Shown piece after piece: positions 21,297 through 33,941 of a stretch of DNA of 64,000 nucleotides (positions within the stretch are counted from its first letter, which is position 1; every line of letters starts with the position of its first letter). This DNA is from Megaleporinus macrocephalus. Its lineage: Eukaryota > Chordata > Actinopteri > Characiformes > Anostomidae. The notes under the pieces are model-generated. The model worked only from the letters and a program-made list of their open reading frames with translations. It did no database searches and had not been told where the DNA came from. The DNA lies in the NCBI GenBank assembly GCA_021613375.1, contig CM038719.1, positions 38,584,620 to 38,648,619 of the forward strand, in the 5' to 3' direction. The position numbers and the translations under genes are program-made.

Positions 21297-24200
21297 TCCC
21301 GTCATCCTCCAGCTCAGCTGCTGGAAAAGATCTGGAGCCAGTAATAGACAAGTTAATTGATGAACCATGGTTGGTTGGATGATCCTGGTCAACCACACAA
21401 ATGGTAAAACAGGAGACATGACCAAGTGAATATATTTGTTGGGATCGGTTGATGATAACACTCATTCCAAGTTCATGGAACATTACCAGTCATTGTAAAC
21501 GTCTGTGGCCTCCAGCTTAGCTGATGGAAAAGATCTGGAGCCAGTAACAGACAAGTAAATTGATGAACCATGGTTGGTTGGATGATCCTGGTCAACCATA
21601 CAAATGGTAAAACAGGAGACATGACCAAGTGAATATATTTGTTGGGATCGGTTGATGATAACACTCAATCCAAGATCATGGAACATTACCAGTCATTTTA
21701 AATGTCTGTGGCCTCCAGCTTAGCTGATGAAAAAGATCTGGAGCCAGTAACAGACAAGTAAACTGATGAACCATGGTTGGTTGGATGATCCTAGTCAACC
21801 ATACAAATGGTAAAACAGGAGACATGACCAAGTGAATATATTTGTGGGGATCGGCTGATGATAACACTCATTCCAAGTTCATGGAACATTACCAGTCATT
21901 GTAAATGTCTGTGGCCTCCAGCTCAGCTGCTTGAGAAGATCTGGAACCAGTAATCGACAAAAAGGATGCAGCATTAGTAGATGCTTGTCAACCTCGTCAA
22001 CCATACAAATGGTTAAATTGGTCACATGAATAAATTAATATATTTGTTGGGATCGGCTGGTGATGTTGCCCGATCCAAGAAAGTGGAGACGTTGTCAGTG
22101 ATTTCAAATATGTATTTGATAGCTATATCATCCGGTTCAGCTGCATGAGAAGATCTGGGGTCAGTAATAGACAAAAAAGATGAACCATGGTTAGATGGAC
22201 TTGGTCGATCAAATGGTAAAACTGGTGACATGCATAAATGAATATATTTCTTGGGTGCCCCATGGTTAGATGGTCCTGGTCAACCTTACAAGTGGTAAAA
22301 CTGGGCACATGAACAATTAATATTTTTTGTTGGGATCGGCTAATGACATCACCCAACCCAAGATGCTAGGGCCAATAATAAACAACAAAGGATAAACCAT
22401 GGTTACATAGTCCTGGTCAACCGTACAAGTAGTTAAACTGGGCGCATGAACAAATGAATATGTTTGTTGGCATCAGTTGGTGACTTTGCTCAATCCAAGA
22501 TCATGGAATGTTACCAGTGATTTAAAATGTCTGGGGCCTTCAACTCAGCTGCTCGAGAACATCTGGGCCCAATAACAGTATGCACCATTGACCTGGTCAA
22601 CCATTTAAGTATTACAACTGGGCACATGAAGAAGTGAATTTATTTGTTGGCATCAGTTGGCTTAATTCAAGATCATGGAATGATACCAGTTATTTTAAAT
22701 ATATGGGCCCTCCAGCTCAGTTGCTTAAGAAGATCTGGGGCCAGTAACTAACAAAAAGTATACACCATTGACCTGGTCAACCATACAAGTGGTACAACTG
22801 GGCACATGAAAAAATGAATCTATTTTTTTGGGATCGGCTGGTGTCACCCAATCTAAGATCATGGAATGTTACCAGTGATTTTAAAAGTCCAGGGCCTCCA
22901 GCTCAACTGCTGAAGAAGATCTGGGGCCAACAGTAGATACAAAAATGATGAATCATGGTTACATAGTCCTTTTCAACTATACGAATAGTTAAACTGGGCA
23001 CATGAACAAATTATTATATTTGTTGGCATCAGTTGGTGACTTTGCTTAATTCAAGATCATGGAATGTTACCAGTGATTTAAAATGTCTGGGACCTCCAGT
23101 TCAGTTGCTTAAGAAGATCTGGGGCCAATAACAGACAACAAAGATGAACCATAGTTAGATGGTCCCTGTTAGTTAAGATCATGGAATGATACCAGTCATT
23201 TTAAATATCTGGGGCCTCCAGCTCAGTTGCTTAAAAAGATCTGGGGCCAATAACAGACAAAAAGTGTGCATCATGGATAGATGGACCTGGTCAACTATAC
23301 AAATGGTACAACTGGGTACATGAAGAAGTGAATACATTTGTTGGCATCAATTGGTGACTTTGCTTAATTCAAGATCATGGAGTGATAACAGTAATATTAA
23401 ATATCTGGGGCCTCCAGCTCAGTTGCTTAAGAAGGTCTGGGGCCAGTAACAGACAAAAAGGATGCACCATTGACCTGGTCAACCATACAAGTGGTACAAC
23501 TGGGCACATGAAGAAGTGAATATATATTTTTTGGAATCGACTGGTGATGTCACCCAACCTAAGATCATGGAATAATACCAGTAATTTTAGATATTTTAGA
23601 TCTCCAGCTCAGCTGCTGAAGAAGATCTGGGGCCAACAGTAGATAAAACATCGTCCTTTTAAACCATACAAGTAGTTAAACTGGGCACATGAACAAATTG
23701 ATATATTTGTTGGCATCAACTGGGGACTTTGACAAAGTGAATATATATTTTTGAATCAACTGGTGATGTCACCCAATCTAAGATCGTGGAATGTTACCAG
23801 TGGTTTTTAAAGTCTTGAGTCCTCCATCTTGGCTGCTTGAAGAAGATCCGGGGCCAATAGTAGACAACAAAGGTGAACCATGTTTAGATGGTCCCTGTTA
23901 ATTCAATCGAATTCCATGGAATGATACCAGTAGTTTTAGATATCTGGGGCCTACAGCTCAGTTGCTTAAGAAGATCTGGGGCCAATAACAGACAAAAAGG
24001 ATGCACCATGGATAGATGGACCTGGTCAACCATACAAGTGGTACAAATGGGCACATGAAGTGAATGAATTTTTGTGGGATCGAGATATATGGAGCCTCCA
24101 GCTCAGTTGTTTAAGAAGATCTGGGGCCAATAACAGACAAAAAGGATGCACCATGGATAGATGGACCTGGTCAACCATGCAAGTGGTACAAATGGGCACA

Positions 24201-24890
24201 TGAAATGAATGAATTTTTGTGGGATCGACTGGTTATGTCACCCAATCTAAGATTGTGGAATGTTAGCAGTGATTTTAAAAGTCTGGGTCTTCCAGCTTAG
24301 CCGCTGAAGAAGATCTGGGGCCAATAGTAGACAAGAAAGATAAACCATGGTTAGATGGTCCCTGTTAATTTAATAGAATTCCATGGAATGATACCAGTAA
24401 TTTTAGATATCTGGGGCCTCCAGTTCAGTTGATAAGAAGATCTGGGCCAATAACAGACAAAAAGGATGCACCATGGATAGATAGATGGACCTGGTCAACC
24501 ATAAAAGTGGTACAACTGGGCACACAAATTGAATATATTTTTGTGGGATCGACTGGTGATGTCACCCAATCTAAGATTGTGGTATGTTACCAGTGATTTT
24601 AAAAGTCTGGGTCCTCCAGCTCAGCTGCTTAAGAAGATCTGGGGCCAATAGTAGACAAGAAAGATGACCCAAGGTTAGATGGTCCCTGTTAATTTAATAG
24701 AATTCCATGGAATGATACCAGTAATTTTAGATATCTGGGGCCTCCAGTTCAGTTGCTTAAGAAGATCTGGGCCAATAACAGACAAAAAGGATGCACCATG
24801 GATAGATGGACCTGGTCAACCATGCAAGTGGTACAACTGGGCACATGAAGTACTGAACAAATTTCCTGGGATCGGCTGGTGAGGTCACTC
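21297..24890. repeat. Satellite of about 200 bp, about 18 diverged copies
   Basis: The first units have a 203-bp period: GGAACATTACCAGTCAT recurs at 21,477, 21,680 and 21,883. Later units carry deletions and shorten to about 130-200 bp. Recurrent words are AAGAAGATCTGGGGCCAATA, CCTGGTCAACCATACAAGTG, GATCATGGAATG and GGGATCGGCTGGTGATGTCA. The left units are most alike and the right ones more diverged, and two or more sub-families alternate (GACCTGGTCAACC versus GATGGTCCCTGTTAATT). Small minus-strand frames such as MLSSTDPNKYIHLVMSPVLP recur because the repeat recurs. Confidence 0.92.
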
Positions 24891-26490
24891 AGATGTGTTT
24901 CTGCTAGCTTGCCTTTCCGCTTCAGGTTGACCCTGGCCTTTTAACAGCTGGGCTAGAAGCAACAGTCCAAAGGTGTTTCCAAGATTTCCAAGATTTCCAG
25001 ACCTAGCAGTAAGATCTACAAGTACAACTTCCGTATGGTACACGTCGGGATTCATGAGTTCACAAGAACCACACCTTCAAGAACTGACGGTGACAGATAC
25101 CAGGGGAAATGAGTCTACAGGAGACTCTGACTCTGGCGTGAATTAATGGACGCTGTTCGGAGGGGCCGGCGGGGGCGGAGCGGAGGCCTTGAATCGGGCC
25201 GTTTTGCCTCGACAGCGGGAGTGTTCTCCAGAGGTCAAGTGACAAACACGCTCCCGTTCCTCGCTCGCCCACGTGTCATCAGTAACCCCCATAATCTGCC
25301 CATTGTCTTAATGACGCTGTCAATGTGCACCTAATGGCTCCGTGCCGGCGTCGCCTGGCTGCTCCATATTAATTTGAGCAGGGCCCATACAGCGAAGGTT
25401 ATTTTTTATTGTGTCTGTCAGGGGCTGATAAACCTGCTCTCCACCACCCATCCATCAGTGCTCCAACACTGCCTTCTATTTTCCACTAGCCTCATTCTCT
25501 CTCTCTCTCTTTCTCTCTCTCAACCCCATCTCACTTTTTTTTCGTAACCCTCCTACTCTCCATCATTCATGTGTTACACTCTCTCGCTTTCACTCTCCCA
25601 CACGTCCGCCGTATACCCTCCGCACTCAGGACGTTTCTTTTCTTTTCTTCCTTTTTAAAAAAAAAAAACACATTGAACCTTAATATTATCTCATGAGGCT
25701 CCCCCCACTGTTCTCATACTCTGATGAATGACCTCGGCCACCGTATCGATTTCCAAACCGAAACAATTTGGAGACAAAACAAGTAGCAGTTTATCATATT
25801 GATTTTTCCTCCCGATTTTAGTTTCTCCCTCCAAGATGGGCAGTGTGACGCGAATGAATAAATAAAGGAACGCGTGAATAAATAGACGCAGGTGCTGAGC
25901 GCTATCGACGCTTCTGTCTGACTTTAAACAGCCGTTTCGGAGCATGTGTCACCGTCATGGCTTCTTGGCTGCCTTTGTTTTGTTTTTGTTTTTTTGTTGT
26001 GCTTGAACAAAAAAAGAGAAATGCGGCCAATCTGCTCTGTTTATTGTTTCGTTGATTCTTACATAGAAACCCAATTGCTTTTTTTTTTTTTTTTTTTGGG
26101 TTGATGAATAACGTGGCAGACTGTTTTGTCACCGTATTGAAATTCGAGTAATAAATTGGCCTAAAAAAATTGCTGTCTTCTCCGAGAAGTGCATTTATTT
26201 TTCTGAACTTGCTGAGTGATCGATGTTCTCCCGAGTTCCCGAGTGATCAATGTTCCGAAGATCTCCATTTCTTTCACGGTCTCTGGAGTTATGAAAGCTT
26301 AAACTGACTTCAAGAGCGCGAGAGGTTGCTGATTCGAGATTTGGGGTACATTGAGGCCGTTTCACGAGTCTTCGACCCTCACTGCCTCGGGGGAAATGGT
26401 GTTGGTGTTGGTTAATTACTTATTATTTTCATATATTATTATTATATCATATTATTATTATGAGATTTATGTTATAAAAATTTGGAAGCA
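24891..26490. other. Gene-free, repeat-poor stretch with a candidate conserved element at 25.1-25.5 kb
   Basis: About 25,100-25,470 is repeat-free and contains TTAATGACGCTGTCAATGTG, CCATATTAATTTGAGCAG and TGTCAGGGGCTGATAAA, the texture of vertebrate conserved non-coding DNA. Then follow a CT-rich patch (25,495-25,520), a poly-A run (25,656-25,670) and a poly-T run (about 26,080-26,097). 26,100-26,400 again looks single-copy. No ORF is convincing. Confidence 0.4.
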
Positions 26491-26499
26491 TTTGCAGTT

Positions 26500-28680
26500 T
26501 GCACTCTAGTGAACACACACACTAGGGCCAGTGAAACACACACACAAGTGAACACACACTATTGGGAAGTGAAACACACACACTACTGAACACACACGAG
26601 GGGCAGTGAAACACACACACACAAGTGAACACACACTAGGGGGCGGTGAAACACCCACACCGGTGAACAAACACACTATGCAGCAGTGAAACACACACAC
26701 TAATGAACACACACACAAGTGAACACACTATGGGGAAGTGAAATGCACACTCTAGTGAACATACACTCTAGTGAACACACACACACTAGTGAATACACAC
26801 ACTATGGGGCAGTGAAATACACACTCTAGTGAACATACACACTAGTGAACACACACACTAGTAAATACACACACTTGTGGGCAGTGAAACACTCACACAA
26901 GTGAACACACACACTAGGGGCAGTACAAAATACACACACTAGTAAACACACACTATCGGACAGTGAAGTACACACACTAGTGAACACACACACACACACT
27001 AGGGGCAGTGAAATACACACTCTAGTGAACACACACACTAGGGGCAGTGAAACACACACACAAGTGAACACACACTATGGGGAAGTGAAACACACACACT
27101 ACTGAACACACACTAGGGGCAGTGAAACACACACACACACAAGTGAACACACACTATGGGAAAGTGAAACACACACTACTGAACACACACTAGGGGCAGT
27201 GAAACACAAACACACGAGTGAACACACACTAGGGGGCGGTGAAACACCCACACCGGTGAACACACACTATGCAGCAGTGAAACACACACACTAATAAACA
27301 CACACACTATGAGGCAGTGAAATACCCACACTGGTGAACACACACACACTATGGGCAGTGAAAACACACACTCTAGGGGGCAGTGAAACACACACACTAA
27401 TGAACACACACACTATGAGGCAGTGAAATACCCACACCGGTGAACACGCACACTATGGGCAGTGAAAATACACACTCTAGGGGGCAGTGAAACACACACA
27501 CTAATAAACACACACACTCTAGGGGGCAGTGAAACACACACACTAATAAACACACACACTATGAGGCAGTGAAATACCCACACCAGTGAACACACACACT
27601 ATGGGCAGTGAAACACACACACTCTAGGGGGCAGTGAAACCCACACACTAATAAACACACACACTATGAGGCTGTGAAATACCCACACTGGTGAACACAC
27701 ACACTCTAGGGGGCAGTGAAACACACACACTAATAAACACACACACTATGGGCTGTGAAACACCCACACTAGGGGGCAATGAAACAGACTAACTAATGAA
27801 CACACACACCATTGAACACACACATCAGGGGGGCAGGGAAATACACACACCAGTGAACACACACACTAGGAGGCAGTGAAACACACACAATAATTACAAC
27901 ACATACACTATGGCGCGGTAAAACACCTACACTAGTGAACACACACTACGGGGCGATAAAACACACACACTACTGAACACATACACTAGGGGGCAGTGAA
28001 ACACACACACTAGGGGGCACTGTTTTATTTTATAACACAAAGAAACACTACACATGTTCTCCGGTGAACACACACACTATGTGCAGTGAAACACACACAC
28101 TATGGGGCAGTGAAACACACACATTAATGAACACACACACTAGAGGGCAGTGAAACACCCACACCGGTGAACACACACAATATGGGCAGCGAAACACACA
28201 CACTCTAGGGGGCAGTGAAACACACACACTAATAAACACACACACTATGAGGCAGTGAAATACCCACACCGGTGAACACACACACTCTAGGGGGCAGTGA
28301 AACACACACACTAATAAACACACACACTATGGGCTGTGAAACACCCACACTAGGGGGCAATGAAACAGACTAACTAATGAACACACACGCACTAGTGAAC
28401 AAACACATCAGGGGGGCAGGGAAATACACACACCAGTGAACACACACATCAGGGGGGCAGTGAAATACACACACCAGTGAACACACACACTAGGAGGCAG
28501 TGAAACACACACAATAATTACACCACATACACTATGGCGCGGTAAAAGACCTACACTGGTGAACACACACTATGGGGAGATAAAACACACACACTAGTGA
28601 ACACATACACTAGGGGGCAGTGAAACACACACACTAGTAAACACACACACTAGTAAACACACACACTAGGGGGCACTGTT
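26500..28680 (+). repeat. ACAC-rich minisatellite with recurrent CTCF-like motif
   Basis: An irregular tandem array built from two half-units, roughly GTGAACACACACACTA and GGGGGCAGTGAAACACACAC, giving a period near 40-50 bp with many length variants. A block of about 0.6 kb is duplicated: GGGGGCACTGTTTTATTT occurs near 28,015 and 28,672. Around 15 units carry TAGGGGGC within CACTAGGGGGCAGTG or CACTCTAGGGGGCAGTG, all on the plus strand. Multiple minus-strand frames repeating VCVFHCP or VCVSLP are repeat artefacts. Confidence 0.93.
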
Positions 28681-29272
28681 TTATTTTTTAACACAAAGAA
28701 ACACTACACATGTTCTTTTTACAAACTAATCAGGTTTTTTTTCTATTATAAACTCAAACCCTCCACAGGGTGTCCCCAAACTTTTGACAGACAGTGGTCG
28801 GAGCCTGTGTTCGAGTGTTGTCAGCAAACTGTGAACGCCGGAACCTTCCAACTTGTTAAACTGCACCTGAACTGCCGTCGCATTTCTGAGTGTGTAGTTC
28901 TCGGTGATGCGTGACGTTGCCAGATATGATGTATAAGCTGACTTAGTAGCTTCTCTGCCAGAAATTTTTTTTTTAAAAATCATAACTTTTGTGGTTAACA
29001 TGAAAAAACATACGTACCTGATGCACTGCAGCGTGTGATCGGCGTGCGTTGCGAGAGACTCTATATTTTAAGGACTGTAGAACTTTCGGGAAGTGTGTTC
29101 TCTCCGCCGCTCTTGTTTTCTTTCACCGCAGCGTGGGCGTATCTTTCAGCAAGCGCCGCGCCGTCTTCGCTACCAAACCGTCCGGCCTGTACCGGCGTCT
29201 GATGAGCGCCCAAGCGCAGCCTAAGTTTTAAATGGAGGAAGAAGTGCTTTTCCAAGCGCTAGGCTCTAGATC
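28681..29272. other. Spacer with fragments of transposon-like sequence
   Basis: GGGTGTCCCCAAACTTTTGAC near 28,769-28,789 matches the terminal wording of a common fish element (GTCAAAAGTTTGGGGA in reverse). The rest, to 29,270, is CpG-containing unique DNA. Overlapping 60-64 codon frames at 29,049-29,255 are unsupported. Confidence 0.4.
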
Positions 29273-29276
29273 TTAA

Positions 29277-29888
29277 CCCTCGTGCGATCTTAACATTCTG
29301 TTTACTCCCCTTGTCCTACGGGTCAAAAATTACCCACCCTACCAAAGCTCCAAAATAAAGCAGCTTAATTGAATTGTAAATCCAAAATTGATTTTGCATG
29401 ATGAAACAATCTGTTATTTATCAATTCAACTCAATTTAATTCATTTAGTATCATGTATTTTTTGTTATACAAAACAAAAAGCCCATCAGCAATGAACAGT
29501 ATTACACTTTTTTTTTTTAACCACAAACCAACAGTTTTTATTTATTTAGTAAAGGTTTATTATGCTATTATAAATGTGAAGTAACTACTTCTGAATTAAT
29601 TATATTGAAAGGGAAAAAACAGTCAACAAACAGTATATTCTTTTAAATTTTTAGGAAGTGAAATAATTCTTTCCTAACACAATAAAACAACAAGATGTTG
29701 CTTGATTTTGTGAACAATTGTCAACATCAACTCTATTTAGCACATGTAGGAGGTGAAATAGGAGGTGCCCCCTCAGTCTAACTGTCAAATCAAGCACAAC
29801 CCGCACCCCCTGGTTCTTCTCTGGTGCTCCACTCAGCAGCCTCTCTGTGTACACTTGCATATTCCATGCAAATGCAAGTTCCAGTTTC

Positions 29889-29921
<33 letters not shown>

Positions 29922-30187
29922 GAGAGTTTGGCCTTTGAACTTTTTTCTGGTGTTTAAATGCTTTTATAATTCACGGGTCAAAAATGACCCATAAGACAAT
30001 CTTTGAACCCTCGTGGTGTACAGCCCACATGGAAACATAAACAAAAACAAAGTATCACTTTTTTTTAATCATGGGGTCCCTTTAGGAAAAATTCTAAAAT
30101 TTCAAGTTGGAAAAAGAAAGTTTAAGGTATTTCTTCTACAGCTGAACATGGTAGCGGGGTCACCTGACCCACAAGACGACACAAGGG
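29277..30187. mobile_element. TTAA-flanked non-autonomous element (piggyBac-like)
   Basis: The element lies between TTAA at 29,273-29,276 and TTAA at 30,188-30,191. It begins CCCTCGTGCGATCTTAAC and ends, on the opposite strand, CCCTTGTGTCGTCTTGTGGG. Subterminal GGGTCAAAAATTACCC and GGGTCACCTGACCC words are typical of a fish family with this end. An internal AACCCTCGTGGTGT at about 30,006 looks like a second copy of the end, so the element may be composite. No transposase is present. TTAA target sites point to piggyBac, though Kolobok elements also use TTAA. Confidence 0.75.
29889..29920. repeat. (TG)n microsatellite
   Basis: About 15 uninterrupted TG units inside the TTAA-flanked element. 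Confidence 0.97.
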
Positions 30188-30191
30188 TTAA

Positions 30192-31535
30192 GATAGACCC
30201 TTTTTGAAACATACTGGAGCGACGGTCATGAACTCGGGGAAAACAGTTTGATTTGGCGCGAGCGCTGAAGAGGCAGTATTATATTCCGCTGAGAGTTTCG
30301 CTGCCACCCGAGCCAACCTTGCCCCCTTTCCTCAATTGCATTACACCAACTTTTTGTTTTCCCCGTTGATGGAGTCAAGTGTCAAGAGCATCTTTTAATA
30401 ACAGATTGGATTTGATTATAAAGTGCTGACGGGGCACGCTCGCCCGGCACCTGCGAGCTACCGAGCTTCGCCCTGAATGCATTACTGCTGACAGCAGGGC
30501 CCCCGCTATGGCCAGCTCTGTCCTTGACTGCCCATCCCTGAGCCACTCAGAGGTAGACAGTGACCCTGTTGAGAGAGCGATAGGGACAGAATTCCCACGC
30601 ATGTTTTGTTTGTTTGTTTGTTTGTTTATGCTGCATTAAAAAAGTGCTTTTATTAAAAAAAAAAACAAACGAGTCAACAGCAACACCGGAAAGAATAGCC
30701 AGGCATTCCATAACACCAGCGAATTACTCAGTTAACCTTCTGTCCTTTACTTCGCCGTACATTCATAAAGCCCCCCGCTGCAAAATGAGGCGGGCGCCCC
30801 GCCATGCCCTCGATTGAAAGTCCCCCGATGGGAAGCGGGATTGGGAAAGCGGTCCCGGCCGGATGGAACCAGGTGAGATCCGCAGACGGCCTAAATCGTG
30901 GGTACACGGCTCAGCGGTCAGGGCGGAACGCTCGCTTTAGAAGCTGAACAATGGGTCGGCGGGAAGCAGGTACGCTGTTCGGCCCTGCGAGGGGTCGAAA
31001 GGTGTGTGGAGGAGATGAACTATGCATGCTAACGTTAGCTTGGAGACAAAAGAGTCTCCAACGCGAAGCCCCAGCTGGGTGGGCGGGATTCATTACCTCG
31101 CTAATACAAAGCTTATGGCTGGATTTACGGTTAGCATTAGCTGTTTGCACAACTACGTTAGCGAGTGAGCTAGCTGACACTCACAGGAGTTATTGGCACT
31201 AGTAACCTTTCACCGGATGTAAACATGGTTACCTCACCATTAGCCTTATTAGCTTCACTTTCACTAGCAGCTTCATTAACTTTAGCTTCATTAGCTCCAC
31301 CTAACCTGAGACCTGACCAGGCTGGAACCGCTTATGTCACTTATGGCTCATCTAAACTATAGGGACATGTAACTTCTCACTGAGGCCGGCTGAGAGTCAG
31401 AGTTTAATATTGTGGCGTCAGCAAAAGGTGCAAGAAGTGCAGCAGTAAAGTAGAATAGCCGCCAGCGCTAGCTGGAATAGCAGGCAGGTCACTTCTGTCC
31501 ACATGTTTCATGGAAATGTTAGCTAGAAAAGCCAA
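30192..31535. other. Gene-free stretch with candidate conserved and CpG-rich blocks
   Basis: 30,230-30,600 is repeat-free and information-rich (ATTATATTCCGCTGAGAG, CTTTTAATAACAGATTGG, CTGAATGCATTACTGCTGAC), resembling conserved non-coding DNA. A short GTTT run (30,603-30,626) follows. 30,780-31,100 is CpG-rich. 31,020-31,300 is full of GCTAACGTTAGC-like words. Frames at 30,375-30,602, 30,911-31,180 and 30,951-31,202 show no recognisable domain. Confidence 0.4.
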
Positions 31536-33455
31536 TAGTCCACACAAACTACCTCACAGTTCACACAGGCTACCTCACAGTCCACACAACATACCCCACA
31601 GTCCATACAAACTACCTCACAATCCACATGATCTACCTTATAGTCTATACAAACTACCTCACTGTCCACACAATCTACCTCACAGTTCACACGGGCTACC
31701 TCACAAACTACCTCACAGTCCACACAAGCTACCTGACAGTTCACACAGGCTACCTCACAGTCCACACAACCTACCTCACAGTTCACACGGTCTACCTCAC
31801 AAACTACCTCACAGTCCACACAAGCTACCTGACAGTTCACACAGGCTACCTCACAGTCCACACAACCTACGCGACAGTCCACACAAACTACCTCACAGTC
31901 CACATGATCTACCTCATAGTCTACACAGGCTACCTCACAGTTCACACAATCTACCTCACAGTACATTAAAGCAACCTTACAGTCCACACGACTTACTACT
32001 CAGTTCACCAACAACCTCACAGTCTACACAGGCTACCTCACAGTTCACACAATCTACCTCACAGTACATTAAAGCAACCTTACAGTCCACACGACTTACT
32101 ACTCAGTTCACCAACAACCTCACAGTCTACACAGGCTACCTTACAGTTCACACGAACTACCTCACAGTCTACACAGGCTACCTTACAGTTCACACGAACT
32201 ACCTCACTGTCCACACAATCTACCTTACAGTTCACACAAACAACCTCACAGTCTACACAGGCTACCTCACAGTCCACACCAACTACCTTACAGTTCACAC
32301 AAACAACCTCACAGTCTACACAGGCTACCTCACAGTTCACACAGGATACCTCACAGTCCACACAATCTACCTCACAGTTCACACAGGATACCTCACAGTC
32401 CACACAACATACCCCACAGTCCATACAAACTACCTCACAATCCACATGATCTACCTTATAGTCTATACAAACTACCTCACTGTCCACACAATCTACCTCA
32501 CAGTTCACACGGGCTACCTCACAAACTACCTCACAGTCCACACAAGCTACCTGACAGTTCACACAGGCTACCTCACAGTCCACACAACCTACCTCACAGT
32601 TCACACGGGCTACCTCACAAACTACCTCACAGTCCACACAAGCTACCTGACAGTTCACACAGGCTACCTCACAGTCCACACAACCTACGCGACAGTCCAC
32701 ACAAACTACCTCACAGTCCACATGATCTACCTCATAGTCTACACAGGCTACCTCACAGTTCACACAATCTACCTCACAGTACATTAAAGCAACCTTACAG
32801 TCCACACGACTTACTACTCAGTTCACCAACAACCTCACAGTCTACACAGGCTACCTTACAGTTCACACGAACTACCTCACAGTCTACACAGGCTACCTTA
32901 CAGTTCACACGAACTACCTCACTGTCCACACAATCTACCTTACAGTTCACACAAACAACCTCACAGTCTACACAGGCTACCTCACAGTCCACACCAACTA
33001 CCTTACAGTTCACACAAACAACCTCACAGTCTACACAGGCTACCTCACAGTTCACACAGGATACCTCACAGTCCACACAATCTACCTCACAGTTCACACA
33101 GGATACCTCACAGTCCACACAATCTACCTCACAGTCCACACAATCTACCCGACAGTCCAAACAAACTACCCCACAGTCCACACAAACTACCTTACAGTCC
33201 ACATGATCTACCTCACAGTGCATACAAACTAGCTTACAGTCCACACAATCTACCTCACAGTTCACACAGGATACCTCACAGTCCACACAATCTACCTGAC
33301 AATCCTTACAAACTAACCCACAGTCCACACAAACTACCTTACAGTTCACATGATCTACCTCACAGTTCACACAGGATACCTCACAGTCCACACAATCTAC
33401 CAGACAGTCCAAACAAACTACCCCACAGTCCACAGGATCTTCCTCACAGTCCACA
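31536..33455. repeat. 21-bp minisatellite with higher-order block duplications
   Basis: Unit of 21 bp, TACCTCACAGTTCACACAGG plus one base, with frequent single-base variants (about 90 copies). Seven-codon periodicity makes long spurious frames: a 425-codon plus-strand frame repeating YLTVHTG or LPHSPHN, and minus-strand frames repeating VDCEVVC. Larger blocks are duplicated: ACGACTTACTACTCAG occurs at 31,988, 32,091 and 32,806 (offsets 103 and 715), and ATACCCCACAGTCC at 31,591 and 32,409 (offset 818). Confidence 0.96.
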
Positions 33456-33479
33456 TAATCAGGCTCTATATAGCACTGA

Positions 33480-33925
33480 CACTATTAAGGCCAAAGTAGT
33501 TTTTAAGGTGTAGCTAGGTGATAAAGTATCCCAGGTGGTTGCTACCATGATGCTACAGTTGCTAAGGCATTGCAAGGCAACAACATTTGGTATCCCAGTT
33601 GGTTGCTATGGTCTTGCTAGGCAGCATACGGTATCCCAGATGGATTATAAGGGGTTGCTAGGCAGTTGCTATGGTTTCCTAAGTGGTTGTGAAGGTATTG
33701 CAAGGCAATAGCTGGGGAGGATGCTAAGATGATTCTCGGTGGTTGCTATGTTGTCCCAAGTGGTTGCTAAGGTATTGCTAGGCAGTTGCTAGAATATGGC
33801 ATCCCAGGTGGTTTCTAAGTGTTTGCTAGGCAGTTGCTGTGGCATGGTATCCCAGGTAGATGCTAAGGTGTTGCTAGGCAGTTACTATGGTATCTCAGGT
33901 GTTTGCTAAGGTGTTGTTAAGTGGA
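33480..33925. repeat. GGTTGCTA-type imperfect tandem repeat
   Basis: Irregular units built around GGTGGTTGCTAAGGTGTTGC, TAGGCAGTTGCTATGG and TATCCCAG. The copies are too diverged for a fixed period. It lies directly between the 21-bp array and the first polypurine tract. Confidence 0.85.
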
Positions 33926-33941
33926 TTGAGATGCTATGGAC

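Noticed and set aside
20971..21483. 170-codon minus-strand frame as a gene
   Set aside because: Its first third is satellite sequence, and the rest has no domain, splice signals or composition bias.
31510..33454. Long frames (425 codons plus; 241 and 219 minus, cysteine-rich VDCEVVC repeat) as genes
   Set aside because: The 21-bp period is divisible by three, so open frames on both strands follow automatically. No start context or non-repeat domain supports either.
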